A stretch of 64,000 bases of DNA, from NCBI RefSeq assembly GCF_023544865.1, contig NZ_JAMJFX010000013.1:1-64000 (forward strand). Reading direction: 5' to 3'. The stretch comes from Phaeovulum molybdatiresistens (GTDB lineage Bacteria > Pseudomonadota > Alphaproteobacteria > Rhodobacterales > Rhodobacteraceae). Position 1 is the stretch's first letter, and each line of letters begins with the position of its first letter. Below the pieces are notes generated by a model. The model ran no database searches, was not told the origin of the DNA, and saw only the letters and a program-made list of their open reading frames with translations. Both the position numbers and the translations under genes were made by a program. Positions 16,760-26,393 of the stretch are shown in pieces.

Positions 16760-17724
16760 CAGGCCACCCCAGCGCGCAGGCAATCGTGGATGTGCAAGAT
16801 GCCGACCGGCTGGCCATCACCTTCGGGCGCCACGACGAACAGGCAGGTGATCTTGCGCTCATTCATCACCGCGACGGCCCGTTCCGCCAGCGCACCGGGG
16901 TCGATGGTGCGCGGATCGCGCGTCATCACCTGGGCGGCGGTATGGGACAAAAGCCCCTCCATGTGGCGGCGCAGGTCGCCATCGGTGATGATGCCGGTCA
17001 GCCGCCCCGCCGGATCGGTTACCCCCACCACGCCAAAGCCCTTGCGGCTGATTTCCAGCAGCGCCTCGCCCATCGGTGTGGCCTCATCGACCAGCGGCAT
17101 CTGCAGATGCATCAGATCGGCCACCCGTGCCAGCCGCGCACCCAGCTTGCCGCCGGGATGGAAGGTGCGGAAATGTTCGGGCGTGAAGCTGCGATGTTCC
17201 ATCAGCGCCACCGCCAGCGCATCGCCCAGCGCCAGTGTCATCGTGGTAGAGGTGGTGGGCACGATCCCCGACCCGCAGGCCTCGGCCGCCTGCGGCAGCA
17301 CGATCCCCACATCGGATTGCCGCAACAGGGTCGATTCCGCGCGGCTGGCCACCCCGATCAGCGGGATCGAAAAGCGGCGCGTATGGGCGATGATATCCGA
17401 CAGTTCCGGCGTTTCGCCGGAATTCGACAGAACCAGCGCCACGTCGTCCTGCGTCACCATGCCCAGATCGCCATGGCTGGCCTCGGCGGGATGGACGAAT
17501 TGCGCGGGCGTCCCGGTCGAGGCCAGCGTCGCCGCGATCTTGCGCCCGATATGGCCCGATTTGCCCATGCCCGACACGATGACGCGACCCCGCGCCTTCA
17601 GGATCAGTTCGACCGCGCGGGCGAAACTGTCGTCCAGCGTCTGGGCAAGCTGCGCCAGGCCTTCGGCCTCAATGCCGATCACGCGGCGTGCGGTGGCCAG
17701 ATAATCAGTGGTGGAAGATGTCAT
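16759..17724 (-). CDS. kdsD: Arabinose-5-phosphate isomerase KdsD/KpsF
   Basis: Converts ribulose-5-phosphate to arabinose-5-phosphate, the first step to Kdo. The SIS domain carries VIVSGMGKSGHIGRKIAATL, the catalytic stretch HPAEASHGDLGMV and SNSGETPEL; two CBS domains follow (RKGFGVVGVTDPAGRLTGII and ERAVAVMNERKITCLFVV). I chose ATG at 17724, giving MTSSTTDYLATARRVIG and 321 residues; the longer frame to 17811 lies inside the rnd gene. It overlaps rnd by 20 bases and lptC by one base, so Kdo supply and LPS export share one operon. Confidence 0.94.
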   Translation of the reverse strand: MTSSTTDYLATARRVIGIEAEGLAQLAQTLDDSFARAVELILKARGRVIVSGMGKSGHIGRKIAATLASTGTPAQFVHPAEASHGDLGMVTQDDVALVLSNSGETPELSDIIAHTRRFSIPLIGVASRAESTLLRQSDVGIVLPQAAEACGSGIVPTTSTTMTLALGDALAVALMEHRSFTPEHFRTFHPGGKLGARLARVADLMHLQMPLVDEATPMGEALLEISRKGFGVVGVTDPAGRLTGIITDGDLRRHMEGLLSHTAAQVMTRDPRTIDPGALAERAVAVMNERKITCLFVVAPEGDGQPVGILHIHDCLRAGVA

Positions 17725-18319
17725 TCGGTTCCTCCCATCCCAAAAGGTCCAGCTGGGCGCGCGTGGGCAGGAAATCGAAACAGGCCTGCGCAAGCCCGGT
17801 GCGCCCTTCACGCGCCAGGCGCGTTTCCAGTTCCGCTTTCAGCCGGTGCAGATGCAGCACGTCCGAGGCCGCATATTCCATCTGCGCCGGGGTCAGTTCA
17901 TCGGCACCCCAGTCCGAGGTCTGCTGTTGCTTGGAAATATCCACCCCGACCAGTTCCTGCAGCAGGTATTTCAGGCCATGCCGGTCGGTGAAGGTGCGCA
18001 CCATTCTTGACGCGATCTTGGTGCAAAAGACCGGGGCCGTGACAACGCCAAAGGCTGCGTAAAGTGCGGCGATGTCGAACCGGGCGAAATGGAACAGCTT
18101 GACCGTGTCCGGATCGGCCAGCATCCGGCACAGGTTCGGCGCCTGGGTCTGGCCCTTGGCGATCTTGACCAGATGGGCGTTGCCATCGCCCGAAGACAGT
18201 TGAACCAGGCACAGCCGGTCGCGGCGCGGGTCAAGGCCCATCGTTTCGGTGTCGATGGCCACGACGGGGCCCAGATCCAGACCTTCGGGAAGGTCGTGCT
18301 TGTGCAGATATACGGTCAC
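17705..18319 (-). CDS. Ribonuclease D-like 3'-5' exonuclease
   Basis: A single-domain DEDDy exonuclease. The four acidic residues lie in VVAIDTETMGLDP (DxE), LFHFARFDIAAL (D) and EYAASDVLHLHRL (YxxxD). At 204 residues it lacks the HRDC domains of full-length RNase D, as is common for the short alphaproteobacterial form that heads the kdsD-lpt operon. It overlaps kdsD by 20 bases. RNA processing is the likely role; specific substrates are not known from sequence. Confidence 0.9.
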   Translation of the reverse strand: MTVYLHKHDLPEGLDLGPVVAIDTETMGLDPRRDRLCLVQLSSGDGNAHLVKIAKGQTQAPNLCRMLADPDTVKLFHFARFDIAALYAAFGVVTAPVFCTKIASRMVRTFTDRHGLKYLLQELVGVDISKQQQTSDWGADELTPAQMEYAASDVLHLHRLKAELETRLAREGRTGLAQACFDFLPTRAQLDLLGWEEPNDIFHH

Positions 18320-18568
18320 TTCAAACCCCTGGCTGCGAGGGGTCCGGCGCCCGGGACGGCAACCCCCGCCGTGATGGCCCTTTCGGGCCGATGTCTCCGG
18401 TCAGTCCGGCACTGCTGGCGCGCACCACTGGCCGCGCCCGGATGGCTTGCTTGTAGGCGCCGCCCGCAGGCGCGTCAACGACGCCACGCGGGCGACAGGG
18501 CTGGACAAGCCGGCATTAAGGCCCATCTTTGCCCCTGAACCACCACCCGCCCCGCCGCGCAGGAGAGG

Positions 18569-19024
18569 ATGATGACACCCTACGCCAAAACCCCCGACGC
18601 CCTTGCAGCGCTTAGCCCCGAACAATTCCGCGTGACACAGCTGAACGGCACCGAACGGCCCGGCACCGGCGAATATCTGCACAACGACGCGCCCGGCCTT
18701 TACGTCGATGTCGTGTCGGGTGAGCCGCTTTTCACCTCGGCCGACAAATTCGAATCGGGCTGCGGCTGGCCCAGCTTTACCCGCCCTGCCGCGCCGGCCC
18801 ATGTGCGCGAACTGACCGATACCAGCCACGGCATGATCCGGACCGAGGTCCGTTCAACCCACGGCGACAGCCATCTGGGCCATGTCTTTCCCGATGGACC
18901 CCGCGACCGGGGGGGGCTGCGTTATTGCATCAATTCGGCCGCGCTGCGCTTTGTCCCGCTGCAGGATATGGAGGCCGCGGGCTATGGCGATTATGTCGAT
19001 CTTGTCAGGGGGACCACGAAATGA
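18569..19024 (+). CDS. msrB: Peptide-methionine (R)-S-oxide reductase MsrB
   Basis: Repairs methionine-R-sulfoxide. The catalytic Cys is C120 in [14 protein letters not shown]; the substrate-binding block SGCGWPSF and the HLGHVF motif are present. C65 in SGCGWPSF is the likely resolving cysteine. The four positions that bind structural zinc in many MsrB proteins are not Cys here (about D47, S50, S96, G99), so this is a zinc-free form. The start has AGGAGAGG upstream; there are two consecutive ATG codons. It overlaps msrA by four bases. Confidence 0.93.
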   Translation: MMTPYAKTPDALAALSPEQFRVTQLNGTERPGTGEYLHNDAPGLYVDVVSGEPLFTSADKFESGCGWPSFTRPAAPAHVRELTDTSHGMIRTEVRSTHGDSHLGHVFPDGPRDRGGLRYCINSAALRFVPLQDMEAAGYGDYVDLVRGTTK

Positions 19025-19527
19025 CCGAGGAACGCGCCGTTCTGGCGGGGGGATGTTTCTGGGGTATGCAGGATCTGATCCGCAAGCGCCCCGGCGTGAT
19101 CCGCACCCGGGTGGGATATAGCGGGGGCGATGTGCCCAATGCCACCTACCGCAACCACGGCACCCATGCCGAGGCGATCGAGGTGGTCTTTGATCCCGCG
19201 CGCCTGAGCTATCGGGAATTGCTGGAATTCTTCTTCCAGATCCACGATCCGACCACACCCAACCGGCAGGGCAATGATCTTGGCCCGTCCTATCGTTCGG
19301 CGATCTACTATGCCGATGAGACGCAAAAGCGCATCGCGCTGGACACGATCACCGATGTGAACGCCTCGGTGCTGTGGCCCGGCAAGGTGGTGACCGAGGT
19401 AGAGCCGGCAGGTGATTTCTGGCAGGCAGAGCCGGAACATCAGGATTATCTGGAACGCCACCCGAACGGCTATACCTGCCACTTCCCGCGCCCCGGCTGG
19501 GTCTTGCCCAGGCGCGCGGCCGAGTGA
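19021..19527 (+). CDS. msrA: Peptide-methionine (S)-S-oxide reductase MsrA
   Basis: Repairs methionine-S-sulfoxide, complementing MsrB. The catalytic motif [10 protein letters not shown] (Cys 12) is at the N-terminus, followed by [14 protein letters not shown], the [11 protein letters not shown] block and [15 protein letters not shown]. The ATG at 19021 forms an ATGA overlap with msrB. A longer frame from 18925 lies inside msrB and is not real. No signal peptide, so cytoplasmic. Confidence 0.95.
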   Translation: MTEERAVLAGGCFWGMQDLIRKRPGVIRTRVGYSGGDVPNATYRNHGTHAEAIEVVFDPARLSYRELLEFFFQIHDPTTPNRQGNDLGPSYRSAIYYADETQKRIALDTITDVNASVLWPGKVVTEVEPAGDFWQAEPEHQDYLERHPNGYTCHFPRPGWVLPRRAAE

Positions 19528-19536
19528 TCAAGCAAC

Positions 19537-19564
19537 CCGGCCCACGCACCCACGCGCGGGCCGG
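19537..19564. terminator. Possible bidirectional hairpin between msrA and cysNC
   Basis: CCGGCCC and GGGCCGG form a 7-base stem around a 14-base loop, between the convergent stops of msrA and cysNC. There is no T-run, so it may stop transcription only weakly. Confidence 0.35.
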
Positions 19565-19572
19565 ATCGGCGT

Positions 19573-21495
19573 TCAGCGGTTCAGCAGATAGCTGACGATC
19601 CGTTCGGCGGCCTCTTCGGCGGTCATGCTGACGGTATCAACCTCGATCTCGGCCTGTTCGGGCGGCTCATAGGGGCTGTCAATGCCGGTAAAGTTCTTCA
19701 GCGCGCCGGCACGGGCCTTTTTGTAAAGACCCTTCACGTCGCGGGCCTCGGCCACCGCTAGCGGGGTGTTGACGAAAACTTCGATGAATTCGCCTTCGGG
19801 CATCAGCTCGCGCACCATCCGCCGTTCCGACCGGAAGGGTGAAATGAAGGCCGTCAGAACGATCAGCCCGGCATCCGCCATCAGGCGCGCCACCTCGCCG
19901 ACGCGGCGGATGTTTTCCACCCGGTCGGCATCGGTGAAGCCCAGATCGCGGTTCAACCCGTGCCTGATGTTGTCGCCATCCAGCAGGAAGGAATGCTTGC
20001 CCAGCGCGTAGAGCTTTTTTTCCACCAGGTTGGCGATCGTCGACTTGCCGGAACCGGACAGGCCGGTGAACCAGACCACCTTGGGCGATTGGTTTTTTTG
20101 CGCGGCATGGGCCTGACGGTCGATTTCCAACGCCTGCCAGTGGATGTTCTGGCTGCGCCGCAGGGCGAAATGGATCATCCCGGCCGCGACCGTGGCATTG
20201 GTAATCCGGTCGATCAGGATGAAGCCGCCCAGATCGGGGTTCGCGGTATAGGCCTCAAACGGAATCGGACGGTCGGTCGAAATATTGCACACCCCGATCG
20301 CGTTCAGCCCCAGCGTCCGCGCCGCCAGATGTTCCAGCGTGTTGACGTTGATTTCGTATTTCGGCTCGGTCACGCTGGCGGTCACGGTCTGGGTGCCCAG
20401 TTTCAGCAGATAGGGCCGGCCCGGCAGCATCTCGGCCTCGGCCATCCAGACCAGCGTGCATTCGAACTGATCGGCGACCTCGCAGGGTTCATCGGCCTGC
20501 ACGATGACATCGCCGCGCGAACAGTCGATTTCATCGGCAAATGTCAGCGTGACCGATTGCCCCGCCACCGCCTGATCCAGATCGCCATCAAAGGTGACGA
20601 TGGATTTGACGGTCGAGGTCTTGCCCGAGGGCAGCACCCGGATCGCATCGCCCGGTCGGATCGTGCCGGCCCCGATCTGCCCGGCAAAGCCGCGGAAATC
20701 GAGGTTGGGGCGATTCACCCATTGCACCGGCATGCGGAAGGCATAGTCCTGCATCCGCGCATCATTGACCGGCGCCTCTTCCAGATGGGCCAGAAGCGTC
20801 GGCCCCTGATACCAGGGCATATTGGCGCTATGCGCCACGATATTGTCGCCCTTCAGCCCGGAAATCGGGATCGGCAGGAACGATTCCATCCCGATCTGCT
20901 GGGCAAAATGCGAATAATCCGTAACGATTTCATAGAACCGTTCCTGGGAATAGCCCACAAGATCCATCTTGTTGATCGCCAGCACCACATTGCGGATGCC
21001 CAGCAGATGAACCAGATAGCTGTGCCGCCGCGTCTGCGTCAGAACGCCCTGACGCGCATCGATCAGGATCACCGCCAGATCCGCGGTCGAAGCCCCGGTG
21101 ACCATGTTGCGCGTGTATTGTTCATGGCCCGGCGTGTCGGCCACGATGAACTTGCGCTTGTCGGTGGCAAAGAAGCGGTAGGCCACGTCAATGGTAATGC
21201 CCTGTTCGCGTTCCGCCGCCAGCCCGTCGACCAGCAGGGCAAAGTCGATGTCACCGCCCTGGGTGCCCACCGCCTTGCTGTCCTTTTCCAGCGAGGCCAG
21301 CTGATCTTCAAAGATCATCTTGCTGTCATACAGCAGCCGCCCGATCAGCGTGGACTTGCCATCATCGACCGAGCCGCAGGTGATGAAGCGCAGCATGGTC
21401 TTGTGCTGGTGTTGTTCCAGATAGGCGTCGATATCCTCGGCGATCAGCCGGTCGGCGACATAGGCGGGGGACTTGGGGGTCAGATCGGCGGTCAT
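19573..21495 (-). CDS. cysNC: Bifunctional sulfate adenylyltransferase subunit 1 / adenylylsulfate kinase
   Basis: Fusion of CysN (GTPase subunit of ATP sulfurylase) and CysC (APS kinase), so it makes APS and then PAPS. The N-terminal GTPase has [31 protein letters not shown] and INKMDLV. The last 190 residues are Cys[36 protein letters not shown] and [10 protein letters not shown]. The total of 640 residues is typical of the fusion. Its ATG shares one base with the cysD stop. PAPS from here can feed assimilation or sulfotransferases such as the one at 12.2 kb. Confidence 0.95.
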   Translation of the reverse strand: MTADLTPKSPAYVADRLIAEDIDAYLEQHQHKTMLRFITCGSVDDGKSTLIGRLLYDSKMIFEDQLASLEKDSKAVGTQGGDIDFALLVDGLAAEREQGITIDVAYRFFATDKRKFIVADTPGHEQYTRNMVTGASTADLAVILIDARQGVLTQTRRHSYLVHLLGIRNVVLAINKMDLVGYSQERFYEIVTDYSHFAQQIGMESFLPIPISGLKGDNIVAHSANMPWYQGPTLLAHLEEAPVNDARMQDYAFRMPVQWVNRPNLDFRGFAGQIGAGTIRPGDAIRVLPSGKTSTVKSIVTFDGDLDQAVAGQSVTLTFADEIDCSRGDVIVQADEPCEVADQFECTLVWMAEAEMLPGRPYLLKLGTQTVTASVTEPKYEINVNTLEHLAARTLGLNAIGVCNISTDRPIPFEAYTANPDLGGFILIDRITNATVAAGMIHFALRRSQNIHWQALEIDRQAHAAQKNQSPKVVWFTGLSGSGKSTIANLVEKKLYALGKHSFLLDGDNIRHGLNRDLGFTDADRVENIRRVGEVARLMADAGLIVLTAFISPFRSERRMVRELMPEGEFIEVFVNTPLAVAEARDVKGLYKKARAGALKNFTGIDSPYEPPEQAEIEVDTVSMTAEEAAERIVSYLLNR

Positions 21496-22424
21496 CAGAA
21501 ATACCCCTCTTGCTTCTTCTTCTCCATGCTGGCGGCCTGATCGTGGTCAATGGCGCGGCCCTGACGTTCCGATGTGGTGGTCAGCAACATTTCCTGAATC
21601 ACCTCGGGCAGGGTGGCGGCGGTGGATTCAACCGCGCCGGTCAGCGGATAGCAGCCCAGCGTGCGGAACCGGATCGACCGCATCTGCGGCACCTCGCCCG
21701 GGGCCAGCGGGAAGCGGTCGTCATCGACCATCAGCAACAGCCCGCCCCGTTCCACCACCGGGCGCGGCTGCGAGAAATACAGCGGCACGATTTCAATGCC
21801 TTCCAGGTGGATGTATTGCCAGATGTCCAGCTCGGTCCAGTTCGACAGCGGAAAGACGCGGATCGATTCGCCCTTGGCCTTGCGGGTATTGTAAAGTTTC
21901 CACAACTCCGGGCGCTGGTTCTTGGGGTCCCAGCGGTGGTTGGCCGAGCGGAACGAGAACACCCGTTCCTTCGCGCGGGATTTTTCCTCATCCCGCCGCG
22001 CGCCGCCGAAGGCCACGTCGAAATTGTATTTCGTCAGCGCCTGTTTCAGACCGTCGGTCTTCCACATGTCGGTATGCAGGCTGCCGTGGTCAAAGGGGTT
22101 GATCCCCTGTTCCAGCGCCTCGGGGTTCTGGTGGATGATCAGCTCCATCCCCGCATCGTGCGCGGCCTTGTCGCGCAGCTCATACATCGCGCGGAACTTC
22201 CAGGTCGTATCCACATGCAACAGCGGGAAGGGCGGCGGCGCTGGATAGAACGCCTTTTTCGCCAGATGCAGCATGCAGGCCGAATCTTTGCCGACCGAAT
22301 ACAGCATCACCGGGTTGTCGGCATTGGCCACAACCTCGCGCAGGATGTGGATGCTTTCGGCCTCAAGCCGTTGCAGATGGGTCAGCGTTTGCTGGCTGAC
22401 CGGCGGGCGTTCATCAAATGTCAT
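21495..22424 (-). CDS. cysD: Sulfate adenylyltransferase subunit 2
   Basis: PP-loop ATP sulfurylase subunit that adenylates sulfate, in complex with CysN. The PP-loop motif is [36 protein letters not shown] and [20 protein letters not shown] are conserved family blocks. I chose ATG at 22424 ([10 protein letters not shown], 309 residues) because GCGGAAG lies 7 bases upstream; an ATG at 22430 is possible, while the frame back to 22703 has no family similarity. It is directly followed by cysNC in one operon. Confidence 0.95.
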   Translation of the reverse strand: MTFDERPPVSQQTLTHLQRLEAESIHILREVVANADNPVMLYSVGKDSACMLHLAKKAFYPAPPPFPLLHVDTTWKFRAMYELRDKAAHDAGMELIIHQNPEALEQGINPFDHGSLHTDMWKTDGLKQALTKYNFDVAFGGARRDEEKSRAKERVFSFRSANHRWDPKNQRPELWKLYNTRKAKGESIRVFPLSNWTELDIWQYIHLEGIEIVPLYFSQPRPVVERGGLLLMVDDDRFPLAPGEVPQMRSIRFRTLGCYPLTGAVESTAATLPEVIQEMLLTTTSERQGRAIDHDQAASMEKKKQEGYF

Positions 22425-22481
22425 CGGCATCTTCCGCAAACGTGCATTTTGCGTGCAGGGCTTCGCAGATTTCCCCCCGCC

Positions 22482-22498
22482 TTCCAAGGAATAATTCC
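22482..22498. promoter_or_regulatory. Overlapping TTCC/GGAA dyads upstream of cysD
   Basis: TTCCAAGGAATAATTCC contains two overlapping palindromes, TTCCAAGGAA and GGAATAATTCC, 58-74 bases before the cysD start. The arrangement is like a regulator-binding site, but no match to a known CysB-type site could be tested. The rest of the 22425-22682 gap shows nothing else I can name. Confidence 0.3.
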
Positions 22499-22682
22499 CG
22501 CCAGACGGGTGTCGCAGCCGGTTTTCGCGCCCTTTTGCAGGGCAGATATTCCCCGGCGCCATGCAAAGGCGAAACACGGGTTCCGATGGCTTTGCACGGC
22601 GGGGCGCGGCGTTTGGCCCGGCGCCCGCCGCCCGGAAAGACGGCCCGATTTGTGCCGCGGCGTCGATCCGGAATAAAAAACG

Positions 22683-22717
22683 AAAAAACCGCGCGGTTTG
22701 CACCGCGCGGTTTTTTT
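22683..22717 (-). terminator. Rho-independent terminator of tRNA-Leu
   Basis: A perfect inverted repeat, CCGCGCGG with CCGCGCGG, around TTTGCA, flanked by A6 on one side and T7 on the other. On the minus strand it follows the tRNA-Leu 3' end directly and ends in a T-run. On the plus strand it also has the T7 tail, so it could work both ways. Confidence 0.8.
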
Positions 22718-22718
22718 A

Positions 22719-22803
22719 TGGTGCCCAGGAGAGGACTCGAACCTCCACGCCTTGCGGCACACGGACCTGAACCGTGCGCGTCTACCAATTCCGCCACCTG
22801 GGC
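22719..22803 (-). tRNA. tRNA-Leu (anticodon CAG)
   Basis: The acceptor arm GCCCAGG (22797-22803) pairs with CCTGGGC, followed by A and encoded CCA. The anticodon loop TTCAGGT gives CAG. A long variable arm (TGCCGCAAGGCGT region) marks a class II tRNA, and the T-loop contains TTCGAGT. Length is 85 bases. A strong terminator follows at once. Confidence 0.95.
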
Positions 22804-22964
22804 AGGTGTCGTGAGGGGCGATTTACAGAGCCGCCGTGACAGTGTCAACGGGGGTTGTGCAAGATTTTTTGTGCAGCGATCCGCCACCCCCCCTTTGCCC
22901 TTGTTCCGCTTGGGCCTTGGCGCTAATCAGGGGGCGGATTTTCGGGAACGAAAGGCAGTCTGCC

Positions 22965-23954
22965 ATGACGAAGCTGGTCACGATCTACGGCGGTTCGGGG
23001 TTTGTCGGGCGCTATATTGCGCGCCGGATGGCGAAAGAGGGTTGGCGCGTCCGCGTCGCCGTGCGCCGCCCGAATGAGGCGCTTTTCGTCAAACCCTATG
23101 GCGCGGTCGGCCAGGTGGAACCCGTTCTGTGCAATATCCGTGATGATGCCAGCGTCCGGGCCGCGATGCGCGGCGCGGATGCGGTGGTCAATTGCGTGGG
23201 CATCCTGGTCAACGAAGGCCGCAACAAATTTGACGCCGTGCAGGCCGAAGGTGCCGGCCGGGTTGCGCGGATCGCAGCCGAAACCGGCGTGCCGCGGCTT
23301 GTGCAGATTTCCGCGATCGGCGCGGATGCCGGGTCCGAAAGCGCCTATGCCCGCACCAAGGCCGATGGCGAAGCCGCCGTGCTGGCCGCCTATCCCGATG
23401 CGGTCATCCTGCGCCCGTCAATCATCTTCGGACCCGAGGATGGCTTTTTCAACCGCTTCGCCGGCATGACCCGCTTTGGCCCGATCCTGCCGGTCGTGGG
23501 CGCCGGGACGCGGTTCCAGCCGGTCTATGTGGACGATGTCGCCCGCGCCGCCGTTGCCGGCGTTCTGGGCACCGCCAGCCCCGGCATCTATGAACTGGGC
23601 GGCCCGGATGTGCGCAGCTTCCGCGATCTGATGGCGGACATGCTGAAGGTCATCAACCGTCGCCGGCTGGTGATCAATACCCCGTTCTTCGCGGCCTCGA
23701 TCATTGGCGGCCTGTTCGATTTCATCCAGTTCATCACCGGCGGTCTTGTCACAAACCGGGTGCTGACCCGCGATCAGGTGAAAAACCTGCGGACCGACAA
23801 CGTCGTGGCCGAAGGTGCCCGTGGCTTTGCCGATCTGGGCATCACGCCCACGCCGATGGCGGCGGTTCTGCCCGACTATCTGTGGCGGTTCCGCCCCAGC
23901 GGGCAATATGACGCAATCCATGCCTCGGCCAAGAACCTGCGCAAGCCGTCCTGA
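22965..23954 (+). CDS. NDUFA9-like NAD(P)-binding protein (complex I accessory family)
   Basis: An atypical short-chain dehydrogenase related to the NDUFA9 subunit of respiratory complex I. The NAD(P) motif is [20 protein letters not shown]; later blocks are [40 protein letters not shown], and [20 protein letters not shown]. The catalytic YxxxK of classic SDRs is modified. The start is ATG at 22965; the frame back to 22836 is not supported. The protein has 329 residues. It ends directly before uppP with no gap, so the two are probably co-transcribed. A structural or assembly role in complex I is family knowledge, not shown here. Confidence 0.88.
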   Translation: MTKLVTIYGGSGFVGRYIARRMAKEGWRVRVAVRRPNEALFVKPYGAVGQVEPVLCNIRDDASVRAAMRGADAVVNCVGILVNEGRNKFDAVQAEGAGRVARIAAETGVPRLVQISAIGADAGSESAYARTKADGEAAVLAAYPDAVILRPSIIFGPEDGFFNRFAGMTRFGPILPVVGAGTRFQPVYVDDVARAAVAGVLGTASPGIYELGGPDVRSFRDLMADMLKVINRRRLVINTPFFAASIIGGLFDFIQFITGGLVTNRVLTRDQVKNLRTDNVVAEGARGFADLGITPTPMAAVLPDYLWRFRPSGQYDAIHASAKNLRKPS

Positions 23955-24752
23955 ATGGAACAGGCCACGCTTGTCGCGGCGCTTCTGGGTTTTCTTGAAG
24001 GGCTGACCGAGTTCATTCCCGTGTCTTCGACCGGGCACGTTCTGCTGGCCGGGCATTTCCTGGGGTTTGAAAGCACCGGGCGCGCCTTTGAGGTGGTGAT
24101 CCAGCTGGGCGCCATTCTCGCGATCCTAGGGGTCTATGCCAAACGCCTGATCGAGGTGTTCGGCGCCGCCCCCCGCGACCCCGCCGCCCGGCGTTTCATC
24201 CTGTCGGTTCTGCTGGCCTTCCTGCCGTCTGTCGTGATCGGGGTGATGGCACATGGCTTCATCAAGACGGTGCTGTTTGAAACCCCGGTCCTGATCGCGG
24301 TGATGCTGATCATTGGCGGGCTGATCCTGCTGATGGTTGACCGGATGAACCTGACCGTCACCGAAGATGATGCGATGCGCCTGCCGCTTGGCACGGCCTT
24401 CAGGATCGGTCTGTGCCAATGCCTTGCGATGGTGCCGGGGGTTTCGCGGTCCGGTGCGACGATCGTTGGCGCGATGGCCTTTGGTGTATCCAAGCGCGCC
24501 GCGGCCGAGTTTTCCTTTTTCCTGTCGATGCCGACGATGGCCGGCGCCTTTGCCTATGACCTGTACAAGAATCGCGACGTTCTATCCGCAGACGATCTGA
24601 ATCTGATCGCTGTGGGCTTCGTCACCGCCTTTGTTGCCGCGGTTTTCGTGGTGCGTGGGCTCTTGGCCTTCGTGTCACGGCACGGCTACGCGCCCTTCGG
24701 ATGGTGGCGAATCATCGTTGGTAGCGTCGTTCTGATTGCCCTGGCGGTATAA
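23955..24752 (+). CDS. uppP: Undecaprenyl-diphosphatase UppP (BacA)
   Basis: Integral membrane enzyme that recycles undecaprenyl pyrophosphate, the lipid carrier of peptidoglycan and surface polysaccharides. The two active-site regions are present: [20 protein letters not shown] near the N-terminus and [19 protein letters not shown] in the middle. About eight hydrophobic segments are visible and 265 residues fits. Its ATG follows the previous stop codon immediately. Confidence 0.95.
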   Translation: MEQATLVAALLGFLEGLTEFIPVSSTGHVLLAGHFLGFESTGRAFEVVIQLGAILAILGVYAKRLIEVFGAAPRDPAARRFILSVLLAFLPSVVIGVMAHGFIKTVLFETPVLIAVMLIIGGLILLMVDRMNLTVTEDDAMRLPLGTAFRIGLCQCLAMVPGVSRSGATIVGAMAFGVSKRAAAEFSFFLSMPTMAGAFAYDLYKNRDVLSADDLNLIAVGFVTAFVAAVFVVRGLLAFVSRHGYAPFGWWRIIVGSVVLIALAV

Positions 24753-24764
24753 AGGTAAAAATAA

Positions 24765-24833
24765 CTGACCTATTTTTTGAGAATTTTTTGGCCTAGCGGA
24801 TCCTGTAACGAAAAATTCCGACATTTAGGTCAG
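24765..24833. promoter_or_regulatory. Inverted repeat CTGACCTA/TAGGTCAG in the gltD promoter region
   Basis: CTGACCTA (24765-24772) and TAGGTCAG (24826-24833) are perfect inverted copies 53 bases apart, in an unusually AT-rich gap between uppP and gltD. A further ACTGAC follows at about 24839. The right copy lies about 67 bases before gltD. Paired sites at this distance fit a looping or cooperative regulator of the glutamate synthase genes. The binding protein is unknown. Confidence 0.35.
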
Positions 24834-24899
24834 CACTACTGACTTTTAATCGGATCAGCGCCGATGTAGCACTGCCCCACCAGAATGGAGGGCGCAGCC

Positions 24900-26333
24900 A
24901 TGGCTCAGCAACGCATGCTCAAATTCGTCTCGACTCCGAAGGAAATGCCGGAGAAGCGGGATGCCACCCAGCGCGCCCATGATTTCCAAGAAATCTACCG
25001 CGAATTCGCCGATGCCAAGGCCGCCGAACAGGCCAGCCGCTGCAGCCAGTGCGGCGTGCCCTATTGCCAGGCGCATTGCCCGCTGCACAACAACATCCCC
25101 GACTGGCTGCGCCTGACTGCCGAGGGCCGCCTGCAAGAGGCCTATGAAATCAGCCAGGCCACCAACACCTTCCCGGAAATCTGCGGTCGCATCTGCCCGC
25201 AGGACCGCCTGTGCGAAGGCAATTGCGTGATCGAACAATCCGGCCACGGCACGGTGACGATCGGCGCGGTGGAAAAATACATCACCGATACCGCCTGGGA
25301 CATGGGCTGGGTGCAGCCGATCAAGCCCGCGACGGAACGGGCCGAAAGCGTCGGCATTATTGGCGCGGGGCCCGGGGGCCTTGCGGCGGCGGACGTGCTG
25401 CGCCGGGCCGGGGTGCAGGTCACGGTCTACGACCGCTACGACCGCGCGGGCGGGCTGCTGACCTATGGCATCCCCGGCTTCAAGCTGGAAAAGGATGTGG
25501 TTATGAACCGCATCGGCCAGCTGGAACAGGGCGGTGTCCAGTTCGTGCTGAACTGCAACGTGGGCACCGACATCTCCTTTGACGCGATCCGTGGCAAGCA
25601 TGACGCGGTGCTGATCGCCACCGGCGTCTACAAGACCCGCGAATTGACCGATCCGGGGGCGGATGCCGCCGGCATCGTTCGGGCGATCGACTATCTGACC
25701 GCCTCGAACCGCAAAAGCTTTGGCGATGACGTGCCCGAATTCGACGATGGCACGCTGAACGCCGCGGGCAAGCGCGTGGTGGTGATCGGCGGCGGCGACA
25801 CGGCGATGGATTGCGTGCGCACCGCGATCCGCCAAGGGGCGACCAGCGTGAAGTGCCTGTATCGCCGCGACCGCGCCAACATGCCCGGCAGCCAACGCGA
25901 GGTGCAGAATGCCGAGGAAGAAGGCGTCGAATTCGTCTGGATGGCCGCGCCCAAGGGCTTTGTCGGAAACCCGGTCACGGGGGTTCAGGTGCAAAAGATG
26001 CGCCTTGGCGCCCCCGATGCGACCGGCCGCCAGGCCCCCGAGGTGATCGAAGGCGCCGACTATCTGGAAGACGCCGATCTGGTGATCAAGGCGCTTGGGT
26101 TTGAACCCGAACACCTGCCCAAACTGTGGAACACCGACGGGCTGGAGGTCACCCGCTGGGGCACCGTCCGCGCCGATTTCGGCACCCATGCCACAAGCCT
26201 GCCGGGCGTCTATGCCGTGGGCGACATCGTGCGCGGCGCAAGCCTTGTGGTCTGGGCGATCCGCGACGGGCGCGAAGCGGGGGCCTCGATCCTGGCGTTC
26301 CTGGGCCAGCCCGCGATGGTCGCCGCGGAATAG
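24900..26333 (+). CDS. gltD: Glutamate synthase small subunit
   Basis: NADPH-dependent GOGAT small subunit, passing electrons from NADPH through FAD and 4Fe-4S clusters to the large subunit. The N-terminal Cys clusters are visible: CSQCGVPYCQAHC and CGRICPQDRLCEGNC. The FAD site is VGIIGAGPGGLAAADVL and the NADPH site VVVIGGGDTAMDCVRTA; a C-terminal GVYAVGDIVRGASLVVWAI completes the flavin fold. I chose the ATG at 24900 because GGAGGG lies 7 bases before it. A small secreted-protein gene separates it from gltB. Confidence 0.95.
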   Translation: MAQQRMLKFVSTPKEMPEKRDATQRAHDFQEIYREFADAKAAEQASRCSQCGVPYCQAHCPLHNNIPDWLRLTAEGRLQEAYEISQATNTFPEICGRICPQDRLCEGNCVIEQSGHGTVTIGAVEKYITDTAWDMGWVQPIKPATERAESVGIIGAGPGGLAAADVLRRAGVQVTVYDRYDRAGGLLTYGIPGFKLEKDVVMNRIGQLEQGGVQFVLNCNVGTDISFDAIRGKHDAVLIATGVYKTRELTDPGADAAGIVRAIDYLTASNRKSFGDDVPEFDDGTLNAAGKRVVVIGGGDTAMDCVRTAIRQGATSVKCLYRRDRANMPGSQREVQNAEEEGVEFVWMAAPKGFVGNPVTGVQVQKMRLGAPDATGRQAPEVIEGADYLEDADLVIKALGFEPEHLPKLWNTDGLEVTRWGTVRADFGTHATSLPGVYAVGDIVRGASLVVWAIRDGREAGASILAFLGQPAMVAAE

Positions 26334-26393
26334 CGTCACCTGAACATGTGCCTTGCGGGGCCCCGTGACCCGCTTTTCTGGAAGGATCGCAAG

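Noticed and set aside
22425..22682. Riboswitch before cysD
   Set aside because: I looked for SAM-type or other sulfur-related leader structures and could not match any conserved core. Only short dyads are visible.
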